Below are positions 61,012-64,000 of a stretch of DNA of 64,000 nt, piece after piece. The stretch is from assembly GCA_000403475.2 (NCBI GenBank), contig KE159795.1, forward strand, positions 124,001 through 188,000, read 5' to 3'. The position numbers were made by a program, and so were the translations under genes. The first letter of the stretch is position 1. Each line of letters starts with the position of its first letter. Source of the DNA: Lachnospiraceae bacterium MD308. GTDB taxonomy: Bacteria; Bacillota; Clostridia; Lachnospirales; Lachnospiraceae. The notes under the pieces were generated by a model. It worked only from the letters and a program-made list of their open reading frames with translations, searched no databases and was not told where the DNA came from.

Positions 61012-62265
61012 TTACTCTTTCATACTTAAAATAACTCTTACTTTTACATTCTTTTCCAGAAAACACTCATCCGGAAGCCTTACCGTGACAGGCACATCAT
61101 ATGTCCCGTCTATCGTATAGTTTTTAAGGTCAATACTGATGGCTTTCTCAAGCGAAAGATTGTCAAGCGCATTCTTTGGCCCCCGCACTTTCAGCTCTAC
61201 CATATCTGCCGATGCGTAACTCATAGTGAGCTCTTCGGACAGATTATTTATCATAATAGATCCCACCGTAATATCGTAGGATTTTGTTCCGTCCTCTTCC
61301 ACCGAAATAGTCACCACAACCGAGCCTGCATTCTCATCTGCCAGCCGCACATCATCCGGAAGATATTCTGACACATCAATAACCTTTTCCGTCTTTTCTT
61401 TAATACCATCTACATCCAACGCTTCCGCCGGTATCTGTAATAAAGAAGTATTGTTAATCACATCACGCTCCCCGGAAATCTGTATTGTCTGCGGTTCGTA
61501 AGTAATTCCTGTAAATTCGTACCCCCTCGCCGGACGAATACTGGAAGTATCAAATTCCAGAGGGATATTTTTTGTATTCAGAATCTGTACGCTGACTCCT
61601 ACCCCTTCTGTGCCAAGGTTGTTCAAAAGAAGATTCTGATCAATAACATTATTATTGGAATCATACAGCACGAGTTCCGAATCAAGCACCGCATCCTTCG
61701 AAAGCCCTGAAACACTTACAGAAGCCTCTACCCTGCTAATCTCGGCAATAACTGACTTCGGCCCGCGGATCGATACCTTTTCCGGCATCGCCTGTATTTC
61801 GCCAAGCACGAACCCGTCCCGAACTGTCCCTGTTGTAGTCGGGACAATCGGAAACCGCTTAGTCTCCTCATCCTCCAGCTTAATTTGAAGATTACGGGGA
61901 TTTGCCTGGGCGCTGTCATACCGTTCTTCAAAACCGTTAATTGTAACATCAATCGGTATCTGAGTATCTAATGTCAGCTCCTTGATATCCGCCACTGCTA
62001 TAATATCCTGCTCCTTTATTCGATTCAACGTTTTTCTCTTAGCGGTAACTGTAACATCTACTGTCTGTGTATTATCCACAATCTGATAGGTCTGCGGCTG
62101 ATGAGCATTTGCAAGCACTTCTTCATTGATCACCGAAACAGGGATATCCGAAAATGTTTTATGTGTTACCGGGTCATCGATATTAACCACCATTATCCAC
62201 AGCATAAATGCTACAAAAAAGGCTAATATCTTAAGACCAATATTATTCATTAGTCTTTTTTCCAT
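61012..62265 (-). CDS. cdaR: CdaA regulatory protein CdaR (YbbR domains)
   Basis: CdaR modulates the membrane diadenylate cyclase CdaA through extracytoplasmic YbbR domains. The 417-residue protein has one N-terminal membrane helix (about 9-26) and four YbbR-like repeats with the recurrent pattern VSIRGPKSVI, IQISGERDVI and LKVRGPKNAL. Its start overlaps cdaA by 23 bases, with GGAAGG upstream. Length and context are normal. glmM, which usually follows, is replaced here by ptsH. Confidence 0.95.
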   Translation of the reverse strand: MEKRLMNNIGLKILAFFVAFMLWIMVVNIDDPVTHKTFSDIPVSVINEEVLANAHQPQTYQIVDNTQTVDVTVTAKRKTLNRIKEQDIIAVADIKELTLDTQIPIDVTINGFEERYDSAQANPRNLQIKLEDEETKRFPIVPTTTGTVRDGFVLGEIQAMPEKVSIRGPKSVIAEISRVEASVSVSGLSKDAVLDSELVLYDSNNNVIDQNLLLNNLGTEGVGVSVQILNTKNIPLEFDTSSIRPARGYEFTGITYEPQTIQISGERDVINNTSLLQIPAEALDVDGIKEKTEKVIDVSEYLPDDVRLADENAGSVVVTISVEEDGTKSYDITVGSIMINNLSEELTMSYASADMVELKVRGPKNALDNLSLEKAISIDLKNYTIDGTYDVPVTVRLPDECFLEKNVKVRVILSMKE

Positions 62266-63127
62266 TTGTAAGCCTTCCTTTCCAAAATGCTGTCAGTTTT
62301 CTTGATTCTGTCTTTTTGTTGCGGATTCCCTGCAAGTGGCTTCGAAGCTCTTCCCTCGTAATATCCCGATCCAAATATCCGCCGCTGGCCGCCGACACGG
62401 CTCCCGTCTCTTCTGACACGGCAATAATAAGAGCATCGCTTACTTCGCTCATCCCAACAGCCGCCCTGTGCCTGGTTCCTAATTCTTTGCTGAGTCCCAT
62501 ATTATCAGACAATGGGAGATAACAAGTTGCCGATACAATCCTGTCTCCCCGGACAATAATCGCCCCGTCATGCAACGGAGTGTTATGTTCAAATATATTG
62601 ATCAGCACTTGCATAGATACCAGACAATCCAGATAGATTCCTGTAGTCTCATACTCTGTCAGATGGATTGCACGCTCTACTACAATCAGAGCTCCCGTCT
62701 TGACACGCCCCATACTAAAGCATGCATCTATGATGCCCTCCATGGTCTCCACACTGAATTTTTCACGTTCTTTATAGGCTTCAAAAGGAACAACCGAAGA
62801 AAAGAATTGCTTTTCACCCAGCTTTTCCAGCGCTCTTCTAAGCTCAGGCTGAAACACGACTACTGCCGCCGTTGCCATCACTGCAACTGCATTTTTCGCA
62901 ACAAACAGTATCGTATTCATCTGAAAAATCATAGCAAGCAGAATGAAACCGGCAAGCACCAAAATCCCTTTTAAAAGCATCCATGCCTTTGTATTCTTAA
63001 TCCAGATAATAATCTGATAAATCAAGAATGCAAGGATCATCACTTCCACAACATCTGTTACATGTATTTCCGGAAAGTAAACACCTGATACATATTTCCC
63101 CAATATTTGAGAAATTCTCTGTTCCAT
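62243..63127 (-). CDS. cdaA: Diadenylate cyclase CdaA
   Basis: CdaA joins two ATP molecules into c-di-AMP, which controls potassium and osmolyte transport and wall homeostasis. The 294-residue protein has three N-terminal membrane helices (about 25-95) and the DAC domain with the catalytic LHDGAIIVRG (DGA motif) and LGTRHRAAVGMSE (RHR motif). AAAAGGAGG precedes the ATG. It overlaps cdaR. The assignment is secure. Confidence 0.97.
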   Translation of the reverse strand: MEQRISQILGKYVSGVYFPEIHVTDVVEVMILAFLIYQIIIWIKNTKAWMLLKGILVLAGFILLAMIFQMNTILFVAKNAVAVMATAAVVVFQPELRRALEKLGEKQFFSSVVPFEAYKEREKFSVETMEGIIDACFSMGRVKTGALIVVERAIHLTEYETTGIYLDCLVSMQVLINIFEHNTPLHDGAIIVRGDRIVSATCYLPLSDNMGLSKELGTRHRAAVGMSEVSDALIIAVSEETGAVSAASGGYLDRDITREELRSHLQGIRNKKTESRKLTAFWKGRLTNGKKTNE

Positions 63128-63161
63128 TCTCCCACCTCCTTTTCAATATGATCATCGCCTG

Positions 63162-64000
63162 TTAACGTGGCCTCGAGCTTCCTCTTACGTGCCCTGCGCC
63201 ATTCCTTCCCGGAATCCTCTCCCCGACTCTGTCCGGGTGGCTTTCCCTCTCATGTCTTCTGCTCCTTACAGATTCTGTATCAATAATCTCTGTCTCGCGC
63301 CGTCCGTTAATCCTCTTCACCGTCTTTTCCGGTTTAGCAACGGAAATCTTCGGAACTGCTTTCACATAATAATAATATTCGTCATCTTCAAACTGCAGAT
63401 TCTCGCTTCGCGTATAATCCACCGCAAAAAACATCAGTTCCAGCACAAGCCCCACAACAACAGCGGCAACACTTCCTGCCGCTAAAGACGTATATGAAAT
63501 ATGGACGCCAAAAACCATATCGCCCACTATATTTACAACCACATTAATAATCGCACCCGCCACCGCCGCAGCTTTCCACGCATGGTTCATAGACTGTCTT
63601 CTGATCGAATAGACAACAAGAAATGCCAACAGAAACGCCGCAATAACAATCCACATCTCTTTGTTCTGGAATACCTGCTTTAGATATTCTGTACTTTGTG
63701 TCATAATCCCTGAAAGCCCCGAACCTGTAATTCCCGGAGCCGCTTTTTTCACGTATTCCATCATAAAGTAAACAATTGTCCCAAGCACAACTGCCACCAT
63801 ACATACCGGTGTTGAGATCAATGCATACGCCAACGGCACAACAAACGGAATCTTAAATGCAAATGCAATCGGCATAAGAAGCACAACTATAGCCATCTTC
63901 GGCGTCAGCCGAAAATAAAAAATATACATAATCAAAAACACAACTGCCGTAACTGCAAGAACAGCTATAGACACCGCATACATATGTACCAAAATAAGAG
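63162..64000 (-). CDS. Polytopic membrane protein of unknown function, 5' end outside the window
   Basis: I do not recognise this protein. The frame is open to the window edge and only a TTG at 63992 and an ATG at 63983 occur near it, so the true start is probably beyond 64000. At least 276 residues are visible: about six to seven hydrophobic helices (to about residue 200), then a basic, Arg-rich cytoplasmic tail with RRETEIIDTESVRSRRHERE. It lies 34 bases upstream of cdaA, so it is probably in the same operon and membrane context. Confidence 0.7.
   Translation of the reverse strand, partial: LILVHMYAVSIAVLAVTAVVFLIMYIFYFRLTPKMAIVVLLMPIAFAFKIPFVVPLAYALISTPVCMVAVVLGTIVYFMMEYVKKAAPGITGSGLSGIMTQSTEYLKQVFQNKEMWIVIAAFLLAFLVVYSIRRQSMNHAWKAAAVAGAIINVVVNIVGDMVFGVHISYTSLAAGSVAAVVVGLVLELMFFAVDYTRSENLQFEDDEYYYYVKAVPKISVAKPEKTVKRINGRRETEIIDTESVRSRRHERESHPDRVGERIPGRNGAGHVRGSSRPR

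Overview
The window looks like a chromosomal segment of a spore-forming, low-to-moderate GC Firmicute of the Clostridia, most likely family Lachnospiraceae. The signs are a CIRCE-controlled groESL operon, CodY, a contiguous SigK gene, the ireB-ruvX-DUF1292 string, an HPr-like protein without its histidine, SigA-type promoters and strong GGAGG ribosome binding sites. Genus cannot be fixed from the sequence alone. No rRNA, tRNA, CRISPR array, insertion sequence or prophage was seen, and no gene-free stretch exceeds 300 bases.

Bases 1-20.5 kb are housekeeping genes, almost all on the minus strand: groEL (cut by the window edge) and groES, codY with a small unknown gene, topA, dprA and comM, sigK, an RNA operon (ireB, ruvX, DUF1292, fur, RNase J, trmR, trhP), mtaB, a Crh-like gene on the plus strand, and a tRNA/rRNA modification operon (elyC/ydcF, prmA, rsmE, a cysteine desulfurase, thiI).

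Bases 20.5-60.6 kb are a cell-envelope district. It holds three LytR-CpsA-Psr (LCP) ligases, glmS, a GH25 lysozyme, a glucosaminidase, two L,D-transpeptidases, an M15 peptidase, and two polysaccharide loci. The first, on the plus strand (29.0-35.8 kb), combines a YfhO-type membrane glycosyltransferase, a WecE-type sugar aminotransferase, a CsbB-like glycosyltransferase and an ATP-grasp ligase. A Wzx-like flippase and a CapK/PaaK-like plus PanE-like pair follow it. The second, on the minus strand (55.9-41.7 kb), is one run of twelve closely spaced genes. It starts with a membrane sugar-phosphate transferase and includes three TagF-like polymerases, TagD, a TarI-like cytidylyltransferase with an extended SDR, a TagGH exporter, a pyruvyltransferase-like protein with a duplicated C-terminal module, then an M15 peptidase and an L,D-transpeptidase. 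It is best read as a non-canonical teichoic-acid-type operon.

Bases 60.7-64 kb carry cdaA-cdaR (c-di-AMP synthesis and its regulator) followed by ptsH (HPr) rather than glmM. The LCP ligases would attach the polymer made by the teichoic-type operon to peptidoglycan, and the YfhO/GT2 pair could decorate it outside the membrane with an amino sugar. That decoration route and a cohesin-domain membrane protein with cytoplasmic hexapeptide repeats are the most interesting candidates for undescribed biology.
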